A DNA stretch of 59,386 nucleotides from Neoechinorhynchus agilis (taxonomy: Eukaryota; Acanthocephala): assembly GCA_051530055.1 (NCBI GenBank), contig JBMGUZ010000011.1, positions 1 to 59,386 on the forward strand, written 5' to 3'. Position 1 is the first letter of the stretch. Each line of letters opens with the position of its first letter. Positions 31,160 through 42,495 of this stretch are shown here, in pieces. The translations under genes and the position numbers were made by a program. The notes under the pieces were generated by a model. It saw only the letters and a list, made by a program, of their open reading frames with translations, was not told where the DNA came from and did no database searches.

Positions 31160-31849
31160 AGTGAATCATCGCACCGTTCGATGGTATTTCCTCGAAAGAA
31201 TCACTGTTCGGAAGTCCTGGAGGTTTTGTGACGTATTCCAATGTGGACAAGATGATCGATTCGTCTGTCGAGTACGAATCGCTAATCCGTCGACTATGCG
31301 AGAATCTCACATCGGATTACCGCCGGCATTTTCCGTCGGTTTACAAAAGGATTTTGTCGACCACAACACCCACGACCTCATCTTATGATTTCCATGTCCT
31401 CCGTCGAGTTGATCAATCGTGTAAGTTTGAGCTTTGAGATCTATATATAGTTTCGTCGTTAAAAAAAGGGACCGGATCAACGGAATCAAAAGATCAGTTT
31501 TTTCGAGTCATTCGAGAACTCGAGGCTGCGACTCCGGTCAACAGTAGACTGTGTGTCGATTCGATTGTTGATTTTCTCATCTCCTTTGTGGACAATGGCG
31601 ATCACGGACATAAAACACCGGTCGGTATGAACCATTGAAAACCAATAATTTTAAGACGATTTTCCGTTCAAAATTCAGAACGAATCCAGGATTAGACGAA
31701 AAGATAGTAGACACAATCAACATAAACACGGATCAGCCGTTCGCTCGTCACCCAAAATCAAACATAATCTTTCAATGGAAACTCCACCACCCACAGTACC
31801 AGTCAAACTAACAACCAATCATAGGCAAATAATCAAAGAAATGCTTTAA
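31160..31849 (+). CDS. 3' part of an unknown protein-coding gene
   Basis: Three exons joined by GT-AG introns in consistent phase: about 31160-31420, 31469-31620 and 31679-31849. They encode PFDGISSKESLFGSPGGF and YESLIRRLCENLTSDYRRHF (exon 1), FFRVIRELEAATPVNSRLCV (exon 2), and a basic tail ending TNHRQIIKEML (exon 3). The first exon's left border and the start codon are not found; upstream DNA is the minisatellite. The middle looks helical. No family is recognised. Confidence 0.5.
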
Positions 31850-32519
31850 TTCCAATCAGAAATTCTTGACTTTTTTAAAGCTAAAATCTATTTGAATTCA
31901 ATTGCATTTTATTTTTGAATTCGCAAATATCAACTTTTGTCTGAGTTTCATCCGATTTCGAATCCTAAAGACTATCCTTTTCAGCCCAAAATGAATCTGA
32001 ATACTCCACTTCAGTGAAGAACGCGAAACCCTAAGTTTTGGAAGATAATTTTCTGTGGAGCCGCGGTTTTCCTCACGCTTTCTCAGCATTCCCTCGTTGT
32101 AATGCGAGAGAGATGTTTTGTTTAAGGAATTTTTACGATAAAAAACTGTTTAGACGTGGGTACTTCGATCTCTCGGTCTAATAATCGACGGTTGCGGTTT
32201 AATGTACCTTCCTCGTACTTTAAGTATAAAATATTTCAGAAGCTCGACTTTTAACAAGTTCCATAATCATTTTAAGAAGTTTCAAGTCTCTTAGGACACT
32301 TGCTATATCTGAAAGAGGGCTCCGAACGTTTCGATCCCCAAAAGGCCGTTTCGATCCCCAAAAGGCACTCAGCTCAACGTATTTTGCCGCTCTCCGACGC
32401 TCTGCTGCGGTCGCTACAGGACCGGGGCCTTTACTGGCTAAATCAGCGAAGGATTTGGCCATGGTGTTGGTGCAGATTGCGTCCAATAAGAGGCAATTCC
32501 TTCGGCTCCAAGCGATTTT
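31850..32519. other. Intergenic; possible retroelement relic
   Basis: Mostly AT-rich. The minus strand at 32220-32486 has an 88-codon open frame (ERRRAAKYVELSAFWGS) whose RRAAKYVELS resembles the C-terminal RKYxDLA block of the LINEs here. A 20-bp string (CGTTTCGATCCCCAAAAGGC) is tandemly doubled at 32328-32367. Confidence 0.3.
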
Positions 32520-32632
32520 AAGGTGTGAAGATTGAACTGCTCATATTGGTTTTTTCGGCACAATCTTGTACGCCTTTTGATCAAGGTTGTTAGAGAAGCC
32601 TTGTGATAAAAGGCGTACAAGATTGTGCCTCA
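32520..32632 (+). mobile_element. Hairpin element with near-perfect 30-bp arms
   Basis: Starts with TGAAGATTGAACTGCTCATA, matching the insertion at 36434-36459 with one mismatch. It is followed by arms at 32557-32586 and 32599-32629 (GGCACAATCTTGTACGCCTT and its complement), differing at two or three positions, around a 12-base loop. Target duplication not evident. Confidence 0.65.
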
Positions 32633-32664
32633 TTTTATTTTTCCTCCTCGCCAGAAAACAACCA

Positions 32665-32815
32665 ATCATCGTTTAAAAGTCTTCATCCAGTAAATAATTT
32701 TTTCGATTAAAGAATTTTTCGTACCCCGTCGACTTTAACATTAGTTTGCTTGTAGGTTCTCAGAAAGTTTTTAATCGAAAAGGTCTTTTACCGGGTGAAT
32801 ACTTTTATACTCGAC
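32665..32815. mobile_element. MITE-like element, second copy
   Basis: The left end TTTAAAAGTCTTCATCCAGT is repeated inverted at 32768-32815, reading ACCGGGTGAATACTTTTATA. It is related to 22397-22570 but diverged. It lies about 85 bp upstream of the first possible TUBGCP3 ATG. Confidence 0.65.
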
Positions 32816-32898
32816 ATTTTCAGACTATTTTGTTTTACATGAGATCATTGCTTACCATTTGAAAGACAGAATTTTGCTTTCGTTCTTCTACGAGACTT

Positions 32899-35535
32899 AT
32901 GAAACGCAGACAATTTAATCGTAAGTCAAATTATGCACAAATCCCCTTTTTAAATCTTGTAACTCTTCAATGGAGTTTTTTATTATGGATCTTCGACGAT
33001 GTATTTTGTAGCATCTCGAATTCCCTCATTTGCTCTTTCTAGCTCGAGAATGTCTGACTGATTATGCAATGCAAGGAATAGACGGTCGGTATTTTCGTCG
33101 AAACCACTCAACAAAGGAAGTAGACCTACTCATTCCGGATACCTTAGACCGTTCCATACGAACTCAAATCCTTCGTTTTATTCAATGTGGATACCTTCAC
33201 AGTCTTCTGATTGAAAGCGTCAATGGCATTGATCGATCGAGTTTGATGTGGCAGGCATTCTCTTTATACATCCGAGAAGAGCTCAACGTTTACCATGCTC
33301 ATTTGGGTACAATAGAGAAGTTCTTACCAAAAGAGGGAAATGGACTTTTCATAACCCAACTCCACATGTGCCTTCTAGAACCGCTCAATCGACTAAAGGC
33401 ACTGGCAGCGTTGTGTGATGTAGTCGAGAAATCTAAAACTGAAGAGTCTCTTTTAACCACTCTGTATCGATTTGCACAATTTGGATCACGACTTTTCGAA
33501 GATATCGGAAATTCTGCACTCCGAATATGCTGTCTGCCAATGTATAGAAGTATTTATGAATGGATGATTCGTGGATCGTTAAGGGAATCCTTCCATGACT
33601 TTTTTATTGAGCAAGAAAATAGCAACTATGACGAACACGGCCTTGGAGATGATGAGGAGTTTGAATGGAATAAGAAATTTACAGTATGCGAACAACTGAT
33701 TCCTTGTTTCATAAGTGAAGATCAAATCAATAAGGTTAATTTTTTTATTACTCAGTTCATATTCACAAGAACGGACAAATTTAGATATTTGTGGCGGGGA
33801 AGTCTGTATATTTTTTAAGAAATGTTTGTAAGGCATGGTCTGCTTCGAGTCTAATAAGCCAAATAAATCCGGAAATCACCCAAGAGGATGGTAAGACTAC
33901 ATATTGCTTGAATTCGTCCTTTTTTTCTCGTTGGTGAATAGTTCATTCAATATATGATCAATCAGATTTAAAATTTAGCAAATTTATCGAGACTAGCTAT
34001 ACGAATGCAGCTTCCAATCTGCTAAGAGTTCTTTCAACCGACTATAAAATGAGGAAGCATTTTAGGAACATAAAGGATTATATCCTTCTTGGACAAGGTG
34101 ACTTTATCAGACTTTTGATGGATTTAGTAAGGTTTGTATCTTTTTTTTCTTTTGATTTGCGACAATGAGAGAGAGAAAAAACGATTCGATATTTTTAGAA
34201 GCCGAAGCTTCTACAAATGAAAAAGGAGAGAATATTATTCTTTAACGTTTGAGCTTTCTATTCCCCGTATCCTTTTTTTAAATAGTCTGTTAACTTAAAG
34301 TCCGAATTTCATTTTTAGACTAATATGCTCTTAAATTTTTTTGTTGAAACGTAACAGCCGCGAATTCTTTTTTTTTAAATCACATCGTTTCATTTAGAGT
34401 TGAACTCAACCAATCAGCAGTAAAAGTCCGTATTCACACTCTTCGAGCAGCTCTACAATCCGCATTCCGATTCACTACTACAGAATATGGTGATGACGAA
34501 CATGATTGCTCAAATATGGTGGATATACGGTTGTTTGGGGTCCGTTGCACTTTAAATCATTCAAAAGTAGAGTATATACGATTTATTTTTGTTATAGGCG
34601 AATCATGGCGAATTAGGATGGGACATTTTTAGTCTCGACTATAACATCACTGGCCCTCTGCTTACTGTACCTATTTGAATATTTGTATACAAAAAATAAT
34701 AGTTGTTTGTCATAGGTATTTCCAGAATCAACTCGGCTCAAGTACCTCAGGATATTTAACTTCATGTGGCGGTTAAGACGTGTGGAGTTTACACTCGGTT
34801 TTCTCTGGAAAGACTTGATGAGTCTTAATAGAAAATTCAAAGTTCGAGATGGTTTGTGTTTCCAATGGACAATTTTCTTACTCAATTTCTCTCTCTCTCG
34901 ATGCAATAGAGTCTGTCGCAAAGATATTTCAACTCGTCAATCTCACATGCTCACTGGTTCTTCATTTCATTTCTCAAATGAATGGATATATGTTTCAGGT
35001 TTGTTCAATGTTCTTTACACGTATTTTATAGATGTTTTTTAATGTACCTTTTTCTTAGGTTCTTGAAAGTTCATGGCACGATTTTTTCTTCACTCAATTG
35101 CCCCATGCTCAAGATTTATCAGAAGTTATTGCATCCAATAACGAGTTCATTCAACAAGCCTTCAGCAAATTGGCTCTGAGATCGGATGATCTCACAACTG
35201 GAGACGACGTGAGTATTTAAGCGTTGATTTATCTAGTTTTTTATTCATAGGAATTGAACAAGTACATATTAGAAGCATTGAGCACTTGTCTCGACTTTGA
35301 GGGAACAGTCCGCAAACTTATCAAAATAACTTCCTCTGAAACTAGTGAAAATCGCAATATTTTGGCTGCCTTAAGAATCCTAAGTGATGAAATTAATTCC
35401 CATGTGTCGGATATGAAAGAGAATATCGATAGCCTCATTCGATTGGCGCGACGACCGTGCTGCGATATCGGTCTCAAATTTCTGATATTTAGACTCAATT
35501 TTAACGATTTCTATCGACGGTCTTATGATATGTAA
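32899..35535 (+). CDS. TUBGCP3: Gamma-tubulin complex component 3 (GCP3)
   Basis: GRIP-domain subunit of the gamma-tubulin complex that nucleates microtubules at spindle poles and centrosomes. Exons: 33043-33734, 33785-33891, about 33946-34132, about 34398-34549, about 34607-34666, about 34716-34850, about 34907-34997, about 35059-35208 and 35251-35535, all GT-AG. A short first exon 32899-about 32929 is possible. Diagnostic blocks: QGIDGRYF, IYEWMIRGSLRESFHDFF, DYILLGQGDFIRLLMDLV, WDIFSLDYNITGPLLTVFPE, YLRIFNFMWRLRRVEF, VLESSWHDFFF and a FLIFRLNFNDFYRRS end matching GCP3 FLSFRLDFNEHYK. The protein begins at the GRIP1 region, so the N-terminal 200-250 residues of the usual protein are absent or unseen. 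GCP2 was considered, but these blocks fit GCP3 better. Confidence 0.93.
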
Positions 35536-35999
35536 TATTGATGATAGCAGCAGTAGCACAATGTACGTGCTTCGTTTAGCAGATTGTGTTCACTTTGAAG
35601 TTCTGTTGAGCACTTGTCTCATAAATAACTGCCTTCTTGTGTGTGTGTTTCGATTTGATTCATATTTTAATTCCATTTTTAACCCAACTAGTTCAAAGTT
35701 TATTTTCTCGACCAAAACGGTCCCATTCGAACGTTAAATCACAGCTTCAACCATTGAAGATCGATTGAATAAACAGCGATCAAAAAACGGCGATTACCCG
35801 TCAAATCATTATCCGTATGCATATGGAAATTAAAAGAAATAACTTAATGTTTATTAAAAACTACTTTATTGATTATTGCATTCATCGAATGCAAAATTTT
35901 CTTGTTTTTTTAATTAGTTTCTTGAAGCACATCTTCGAAAACAACATTTCTTGTAAATGTTCGCTGATTATTTAGAACTTTTCCTTAGTAATGAGTATT
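35536..35999. other. Intergenic, 3' flank of TUBGCP3
   Basis: AT-rich with no gene. Carries the presumed TUBGCP3 3' UTR on the left and the end of a Helitron relic on the right. Confidence 0.5.
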
Positions 36000-36640
36000 T
36001 CTTATTTTTTGATATTGTTTGGATTTCTAGAACGTGAAAGTGCAACGTAAAGTGTTCCATGAGAAAAGGCTGTCGTTTGTAAATCAATTCCTACATTTTC
36101 AAACGTTTGCCCTTCTGATTAATGGTAATTGCAAATGCAGGAGTCGTTTTAAAGTAAATGGTAAATTTGTGTCAATTGGTTGAAAAGTAATGCGAGGTAT
36201 CAAAATTTCTCCTTTGTTCCTTTCCAAAATAATTTCGGTTTTTTTGTGTGCACCATAAGATCTTTTGCAATGAACCAAGTACCATAAGCAATGTGGCGGT
36301 ATTGCTGAAGGCGTAAGGCTGTTTAAATGTTCAACCGTATAATTAAGCGTATCATTTATATCTTATGAAATAAATGAATCAGCACTCAAGTAAGATTTTG
36401 ATAAAGTTTGTTAGTTGGCGCTACTATAACTGTTTGAAGATTGAACTGTTCATATTGGTTGTTTTATGTGACGAAGAAAAATTAAAATGATTTTTGCCGA
36501 AATATCAGATTTTTATTTGTTCGCCAAAAACAGCTACTATAACTCTTTTGGAAAGTTCTTGAACACTTAAATTGTGAACACTTACAGGGAAAATTTCATC
36601 TATTAACACATTATTGCTGATCATTTGAGTGGAGCTATTG
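36000..36640 (-). mobile_element. Helitron helicase fragment (C-terminal motifs)
   Basis: Minus strand. SKRVIVAPTNK (once the insertion at 36432-36533 is skipped), AYGTWFIAKDL, FAITIN, GQTFENVGIDL and AFSHGTLYVALSRSRNPNNI match the end of the PIF1-like helicase of Helitron rolling-circle transposons. Frameshifts and stops split it. The Rep domain and the element termini are not seen. Confidence 0.85.
36432..36533 (+). mobile_element. 102-bp element inserted in the Helitron with 12-bp target duplication
   Basis: GCTACTATAACT occurs at 36420-36431 and 36533-36544. Removing one copy plus the insert rejoins the Helitron reading RVIVAPTNK. It begins TTTGAAGATTGAACTG and its right half has imperfect inverted arms (CGAAGAAAAATTAAAAT near 36472, ATTTTTATTTGTTCG near 36509). 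Confidence 0.8.
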
Positions 36641-38260
36641 TCCACGCGCTCCGAAACTTTACCAAGAGGAGTTCGGAGCCGTGCAGAAGCCTTCCAGTAT
36701 TTTCTCAATGCCTACGGGACCGCGACTCCTCTGCTTTTCTAAGACTACCTCATTTGGTCCGAAAGAGTAGTGCAGCAAGGAGATCCCCTCGGTCCAATCG
36801 CATTCTCCCTAACAGTAAATCCAATGGCGCACTCTTTCTCCATTTCAGCTTCAACGCTTGGTACTTGGATGATGCTACGCTCGGAGGTGATCCGTCCGTT
36901 GTACTGCGCGATTTGGAGACGCTGATTACTGAGACCTCGAGAATGGGCATTGAGCTCAATGTTGGAAAATGTGAGGTCCTAGTATTAAATATCGAAGACG
37001 CCTCTATTGGTAGTTGCGTCTTTTATTCAAATGTGGAAGCTGAGATCGGCCGTATCATACCGAAACTATCGTTGCTGTGCGATATAGTGAGTGCTCTCTC
37101 GGCTCATGAGGCGTTATTTTTGATAGAGAACGCATTCTTTATCCCCAAATTGTTATATAAGGTTCGCACAGCAACATTCTTCATACATAAATAAGGATTG
37201 GCTAAGCTCGACGACAAGGTGAGGGCTTGTCTCGGGCGTATTTTAAATTTCCAGCTCTCAGATGAGGCGTGGCGGCAAGCTTCATTGCCTGTGTCATCTG
37301 GGGGATTGGGCATTCGGGCGCTAGTGGACCTTGCTTTGCCGGCCTTTCTGGGATCGTTTGAGGCGAGCCTACCAGTATCGAAGAAAATTTTGAAGGAAAA
37401 GTTCTGTCTTGGCCGGGATTTCGCGGTGGCGGTTGAGGAATGGTGCCTCGCGTGAATGGCCTCAGACAATCGATCTGGGACAGACCTCTCGTCGCGAGAG
37501 CTCACAGCTCTCTACTTTCAGGTTTTCGCGATGGGGTCGTCCGAGCTAGACTGTTGGCAGTTTCAACACGAGAATCTGGGGCGTGGTTGGAGGCTGTTCC
37601 TCTGGCATCAGTGGGAACTCTTCTTACTGATGAGGTAACGAGTATCGCAGTGTCCTTAAGACTTGGTCTCCCGATATGCACGCCCCATCGCTGTCGATGT
37701 GGGTCTTTAGTTGATGCTTTCGAGCGACACGGTCTCGTCTGCAGAAGGTCAAGAGGAAGGTTCTCACGCCATTCTAAGATCAACAACGTAATTTCTCGGG
37801 CGTTGAGAACGGCGAACTTCCCCAACATCTTGGAGCCCGCAAATCTTTGTCGACTAGACGGTCGTCAATGTGAAGGAATTTCGGTATTTTTACGGCCGCT
37901 GTAAGCAACATTCCCCTACTCTCTCGAAATCCCTGGAGATGCAGCCAGTGCAACGGAAGGGACGAAGGTACGAAAATATAGGGATTTAGCAAGGGCGCAC
38001 TATTTTGTCCCCTTTGGAGTAGAGACGTATGGAGCGCTTAGTAGCTCGGAACTCACTCTGCTCCAGGATCTCTCGAAGAAATTGAGAGAAACGACCGGCG
38101 ACGCACGAGCAGGTGTATTCCTGCGACAAAATATCTCGTTCGCATTACAACGAGGCAATGTTGGTAGCGTGATAGCGACAGCCGAGGAAGGAGAGAAGCT
38201 CTAATTTCGCGGACGGTGGTGATTGCACGTTTTGTGTTTTTTTGTAAAACCTAAAAAAGC
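36625..38260 (+). mobile_element. Non-LTR retrotransposon (RLE-like LINE), decayed
   Basis: Reverse transcriptase remnants around WYLDDATLGGDPSVVLRDLE (36860-36920), then the thumb-like block LSDEAWRQASLPVSSGGLGI (37257-37316). Next come a zinc knuckle CRCGSLVDAFERHGLVC and an endonuclease-like RRSRGRFSRHSKINNVISRA with EPANLCRLDGRQCEGI. The C-terminus is YRDLARAHYFVPFGVET and TTGDARAGVFLRQNISFALQ. Several frame breaks are present (near 37194, 37440 and 37904). The 3' UTR (to 38260) matches 6655-6710. This fits a LINE with an R2-type endonuclease; subfamily unsure. Confidence 0.85.
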
Positions 38261-38562
38261 TAAAAAAATAAAGCTCTAAAAAATAATTAGAAACCAACAA
38301 TAGAATCTATGGTTTTTGTTTTCAGTTTCCAACATTCTATGCCACATATTAGCGCCTTGATATTTTACCCGAAGTAACTTGCAGAACATGCGATCGTTTT
38401 CATTTGAGGGGATCCTATCATCCTGTTGAATCATGCAAACGAGGAAATAATTACGATTTACGAACGTTTATTAGATGAAGATCAATCATTTAAGAATTGC
38501 GGATAAACGTGATCACTATTGACTGAAACCCCAAAATCGTTGGTATCCATCAACGTTCCAGT
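38261..38562. other. Short spacer, no gene
   Basis: AT-rich sequence between the LINE 3' end and the stop codon of the PEBP-like gene. Nothing recognised. Confidence 0.5.
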
Positions 38563-39168
38563 TTAAGGGAGTTCACGTTTTGCATCTGGTAATGCAATTG
38601 TCTTGTGAGCATACTTAGGCCGAAGATTTAATTGACGGAAAAGGGATTTGACTGCAAATCTATTTCTGGTTAATCCATCATAAGTTTTTATATCTACAAA
38701 GTCTTTTTGAGTGCAAACGATTGTGACAAGTCGTTGGAAGTGACGTCGAGGTAAAGGTGGTTTATAACTATTTACAATATCTCCTTCTGGTCCAATTGAA
38801 GTGATATTGAAGCTACAGTAATGCAAGAAAGGTCCAGTTCTACCATCGGAAATTTTAGGGCTATCGACGCCAAGAACAAACAGTGCGTATTTTTGTCCAT
38901 CGTGAATAGGAAATTCTACTCTTATATCACCTACTAATTTCTCTCTCTCGATCTGATTATCATTTGAAATTTCTTCACCGCCAATGTAAAGTCTTAAGTC
39001 GCCACTATTTTGTTTGACCAGCGTGTTCATAATTTTGAGAGTTTTCCTCACGTCCTTGTTTCTGCCTTTGCCGTCGATTTTGCCCGGTACCAGGAATTGG
39101 TATACATGCCGACCAGTGGCGTACACGGGATATGTCGGTCCAAACACCGCCATCTTTTTAAGACCCAT
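38563..39168 (-). CDS. Divergent PEBP-like protein
   Basis: 201 codons in one frame from ATG 39168. Its middle follows the layout of phosphatidylethanolamine-binding proteins: QKYALFVLGVDSPKISDGRT at the YTLVMTDPDAP position, PFLHYCSFNI at the FLHWLVVNI position, IVNSYKPPLPRRHFQRLVTI at the YxPPxPPxGxHRYVFLL position, and a late RNRFAVKSLFRQLNLRP. Several ligand-site residues differ (VDSP for DPDAP), so phospholipid binding is uncertain. Upstream minus-strand sequence at 39290-39464 (SFLGNEPPPEQLTVP, SRQGNRLTT) resembles a PEBP N-terminus and may be an earlier exon. A PEBP-containing mitochondrial ribosomal protein (MRPL38) is an alternative. Confidence 0.5.
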   Translation of the reverse strand: MGLKKMAVFGPTYPVYATGRHVYQFLVPGKIDGKGRNKDVRKTLKIMNTLVKQNSGDLRLYIGGEEISNDNQIEREKLVGDIRVEFPIHDGQKYALFVLGVDSPKISDGRTGPFLHYCSFNITSIGPEGDIVNSYKPPLPRRHFQRLVTIVCTQKDFVDIKTYDGLTRNRFAVKSLFRQLNLRPKYAHKTIALPDAKRELP

Positions 39169-41112
39169 CCTTTTACTTTAAATAAGGAGAATTTAAGTTG
39201 CATCTGTGATAAAATCATCATATTTTTATGGCAATACAAAGAACCAGTGAATTATTCGACAAAACTTGCTATCTACGATGTTAACTTTTTTAAGGTGGTG
39301 AGTCGATTTCCTTGTCTTGAATGGGAGCTGCAAGTTATTCTTTGAATTTTAACAATAGGCACAGTTAGTTGTTCAGGGGGTGGCTCATTTCCCAGAAACG
39401 AACATTCAATTGTATCGTAAGGGTGTAAAATGGACTTTTGTTGGCAGGCGTGCAAATGAGTCAAAATCCATGAATAATTCTTTACAAAAGGGGTTCTTTA
39501 GTCTACTTGGATATTTCAGTTCATTCAATATTTTTCGCGTCTAAGTAAAAAATCGACTTGCGATGTTATAAAAGACGTTTAAGTACAGATCAAGAATTGG
39601 ACAGATATTCGATAATTGTAAAACGTTGGCAGCTTTAAAACAAAGTTCTCGTTTTTTATGCTTTTAGATATTATTCATTTCTATTAATAATCGATATAAA
39701 ATCCCTCGAGATGATAGAGTTTCGGTAGATAATCAAAGATAATATTTTTTTCATGAGATTGTGATCAACACAACTATAGGATCATTAAAGAAGTATTTCG
39801 ACTGATTGAATCAGTCATTTTATCAATTCAATTGCTTGGATGCATTGAAAATAAAAAAAGAAAGTTATGTAGCTTTGAATGCAATCTTCAATGCAATAGT
39901 TAAACATTAAATTAATTAAATTTTTTCTATTGGAGAATTCAATATCGAACGCAGTCTTCTTTATTTTTAACATCTCGTTTTTACATACAGTGCAAAATGT
40001 ACAAAAAAATTCGTAAAAAATTACAGCACTTGGCATCACATCACACATCCTTCATCCAAAATTTGTTTATAATTTTATCGATATTTCCTCGTTTTCTCCG
40101 ATGGTTTTCACACACATTTACACGGTGGCCGCTAAATATCAGTTGACTTAATCCGATATTTCCATTTTAACCGCATTATGCTGAGCTTCTCGCCTAATTC
40201 CATTTATTGTAAAATATCTAAGCATCTATTATAATTGGAATTTATTCTTTAAAAAGAATATGATGTGAATGCGTTGAAGATGAATAAAATAAATGAAAAA
40301 GGAATGCGATGTAACGAAATTCGGCTTTTATAAATCAAGCATTAGAGTTTAGTGTACCTTTTGTTCTAAAACTCTCCTTTGAGCATTTACGACACCCATC
40401 TCCGAGCGCTTTAAAAGCTTCGATTACATCTAAATCGAATTCATCCTAATAAAATCAAATAGTTGAACTTCTTTTAAAGCTCGCTGCTTAAAATTGTGCT
40501 TTTTTTAGTTTTTGGTATTTCAGTAGATAACGGAAGCCTTTAAAAACTGGCATTCTTCATATCAAAATTTCCTGTATAATCATGTTTTATATCCTGGTGA
40601 TGCAGTGTCGTGCAAATGAGTTTATAAGTATTGATAACAATAATCGTTATCTTAAGTTCGGTGTTTTGCTTTATTATATTTTTATCAATATGAACCATTA
40701 TAATATTCTTTAAACTCTCTAGTTTTAAGCTTTTTATATCAGTAAATGACAGACATTAATTCTAAACAATTCGAATGTATAGATGCGTCTTGAAATATTC
40801 AGAAAAGTTAAAGCTTTCTCCAATTCAGTTTTGGCCTCTTCGCTTTTTGAGCTCTTAATTTAGCGCCATAAAAGCTTACAATTCTAATCGTGATCTTTAA
40901 GGATAAGTAGTTTTCAGCCATTCCAAATCGCTAACTGCCCATATGAACATTTTAGCTTATAGGCGTAGTAAATAGACTAACATTTTCTGAACGTGAAAAC
41001 CCTTTTTTTTAATTTGAATCATGCATCTAACAATTTCACCCACCGTGCAACGAATTCGTTGAAAGATATGAAGCCAAAAGTTTTCCTTAAATTTAAAAAA
41101 TAAGATTTATCT
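39169..41112. other. Long intergenic stretch
   Basis: AT-rich. Apart from the possible upstream PEBP exon at 39290-39464, I see only short chance ORFs and no repeat of note. Confidence 0.45.
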
Positions 41113-42072
41113 TTATTTACTTTTGTTAAGCGTTTCAACAAACTCTTCAATTAGAATGGCAAAATCGCACTTTTCGAATTTTTCCTTCATCTTCTCTTCA
41201 ACATTTGCTCTGATTTGATTCAAAACTTTTCGGCATGCATTTATAATATAAATTTCCTCTTCAACGCTCTGACATCGCTTGGCTAATTGAACAACAATTG
41301 AGTCCATGATTGCACCGATGATCATTTGCCGACTATCTTTATCAATATTCACCAAGTCTTTTAAATGCAATTGTAGTTTAGACGACTTCTTCGAATTTTG
41401 ACCATGGACCACTGCAAGTTCACTAGCGACAGAATAAAATTGTTCAACTTCATTAAACTCCGTATTCATGCCGGTGTGAAAATCTAGCAGGACACGATGG
41501 TTTTTCTCTTCGTGTAGTTTCTTAAATTCATTGCAGATTGACTTTAAAATAAAAGCTCCTATCATTTGACAAAGACGCATTTGCTTAGCGTGTGGATTTA
41601 AATCATCTAAATCTTTAGCAGTGTCAATTGATTTCTCCGGAGTACCTTTTAATCGCAGCATTTCGGGATCATCCGCAAAACGAACTCTTCTTTCTATCGC
41701 CGCTTTTACATAAGCTCCTTCTTGTGGTTTTATAGTTTTAGTAACTGGTTGCGGTTCTTGTTCAGTTCTATCGGTATCCGTAAACCTTCCAGAATCAACT
41801 TCGATCACAGGACTTTTACTTCGTTCCTTATCTGGAAGTTGTTGCATCTCAACTGCGTTCATTTTAGGTTCTTGCTCAACATTTTTATCGTCTTTCTTCA
41901 CTTTCTTGACGGCTCTCGTTGTTTTTTTGACTTTATCGGTTTCCGGAACTCGTTTGGGATTTCTTGGTTTGCTAGCTCTTCTCCGTAGAACCGTGTTCGG
42001 TTGACATCGCGCTTTGCATGAGTAACACCGTTTTACTTCCGCTTTTCCGTCATTGATAGCTGAATTGTTCAT
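41113..42072 (-). CDS. Unknown 319-residue protein with RVRF (PP1-docking-like) motif
   Basis: One open frame from ATG 42072 to the stop at 41113. The N-terminal third is basic and disordered, with a CYSCKARC cluster and KKTTRAVKKVKKDDKN. In the middle is AIERRVRFADDPEML (about residues 126-140), a good match to the RVxF docking motif by which many regulators bind protein phosphatase 1. The C-terminal half (about 155-319) is helical with no named domain (MRLCQMIGAFILKSICNEF, IINACRKVLNQIRANVEEKM). A PP1-associated role is an inference from one short motif. No homologue is recognised. Confidence 0.7.
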   Translation of the reverse strand: MNNSAINDGKAEVKRCYSCKARCQPNTVLRRRASKPRNPKRVPETDKVKKTTRAVKKVKKDDKNVEQEPKMNAVEMQQLPDKERSKSPVIEVDSGRFTDTDRTEQEPQPVTKTIKPQEGAYVKAAIERRVRFADDPEMLRLKGTPEKSIDTAKDLDDLNPHAKQMRLCQMIGAFILKSICNEFKKLHEEKNHRVLLDFHTGMNTEFNEVEQFYSVASELAVVHGQNSKKSSKLQLHLKDLVNIDKDSRQMIIGAIMDSIVVQLAKRCQSVEEEIYIINACRKVLNQIRANVEEKMKEKFEKCDFAILIEEFVETLNKSK

Positions 42073-42229
42073 CGCCGATATAGTCCAATGTCCTTTGCTT
42101 TTAATACAAACAGATCATAATGATTGTCTTGTCACCATAGTTACCATTAGAAATGTTTTCTAATACCTAGAAATAATGTATTATTTAATAAAATGATGCT
42201 CTTGGGTGTAATACTAGGTCACTTTTTCC

Positions 42230-42487
42230 ATGAAAGGGACCATCTTGGATGCCCTTGAACCATTCAAGACTGTAGAATTCGAACTCGAAGAAAATGAGCG
42301 TTCATTCATCGGGATTTGTCCCCTTGTCTTAACTCAGAAAGATCAAGTAATTTTAGGATTCATTGCTCGCTGTTTCAAATACACAACAAAAATCATCAAC
42401 ATTTCGTTGTTACTTAAAGAATTTAACTGCAATAGAAGATCGGATTTATGGATACTCCTTTATAAAAAATCAAGTCTTCTTGTTTAA
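42230..42487 (+). CDS. Possible small protein, divergent from the RVRF gene
   Basis: An 85-codon ORF (MKGTILDALEPFKTVEFELE, then FIGICPLVLTQKDQVILGFI) diverging from the 42072 start with a 157-bp gap. Its composition is plausible for a protein, but there is no motif and the Penelope-like element begins 9 bp after its stop. It may be a truncated gene or chance. Confidence 0.3.
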   Translation: MKGTILDALEPFKTVEFELEENERSFIGICPLVLTQKDQVILGFIARCFKYTTKIINISLLLKEFNCNRRSDLWILLYKKSSLLV

Positions 42488-42495
42488 AAGAAAAT

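Noticed and set aside
33043-35535. Assignment as GCP2 instead of GCP3
   Set aside because: The C-terminal LIFRLNFNDFY, FSLDYNITGP and FHDFF blocks fit GCP3 better than GCP2.
38600-39160. Gene on the plus strand opposite the PEBP-like frame
   Set aside because: Shorter, with no homology; the minus strand has a 201-codon frame following PEBP order.
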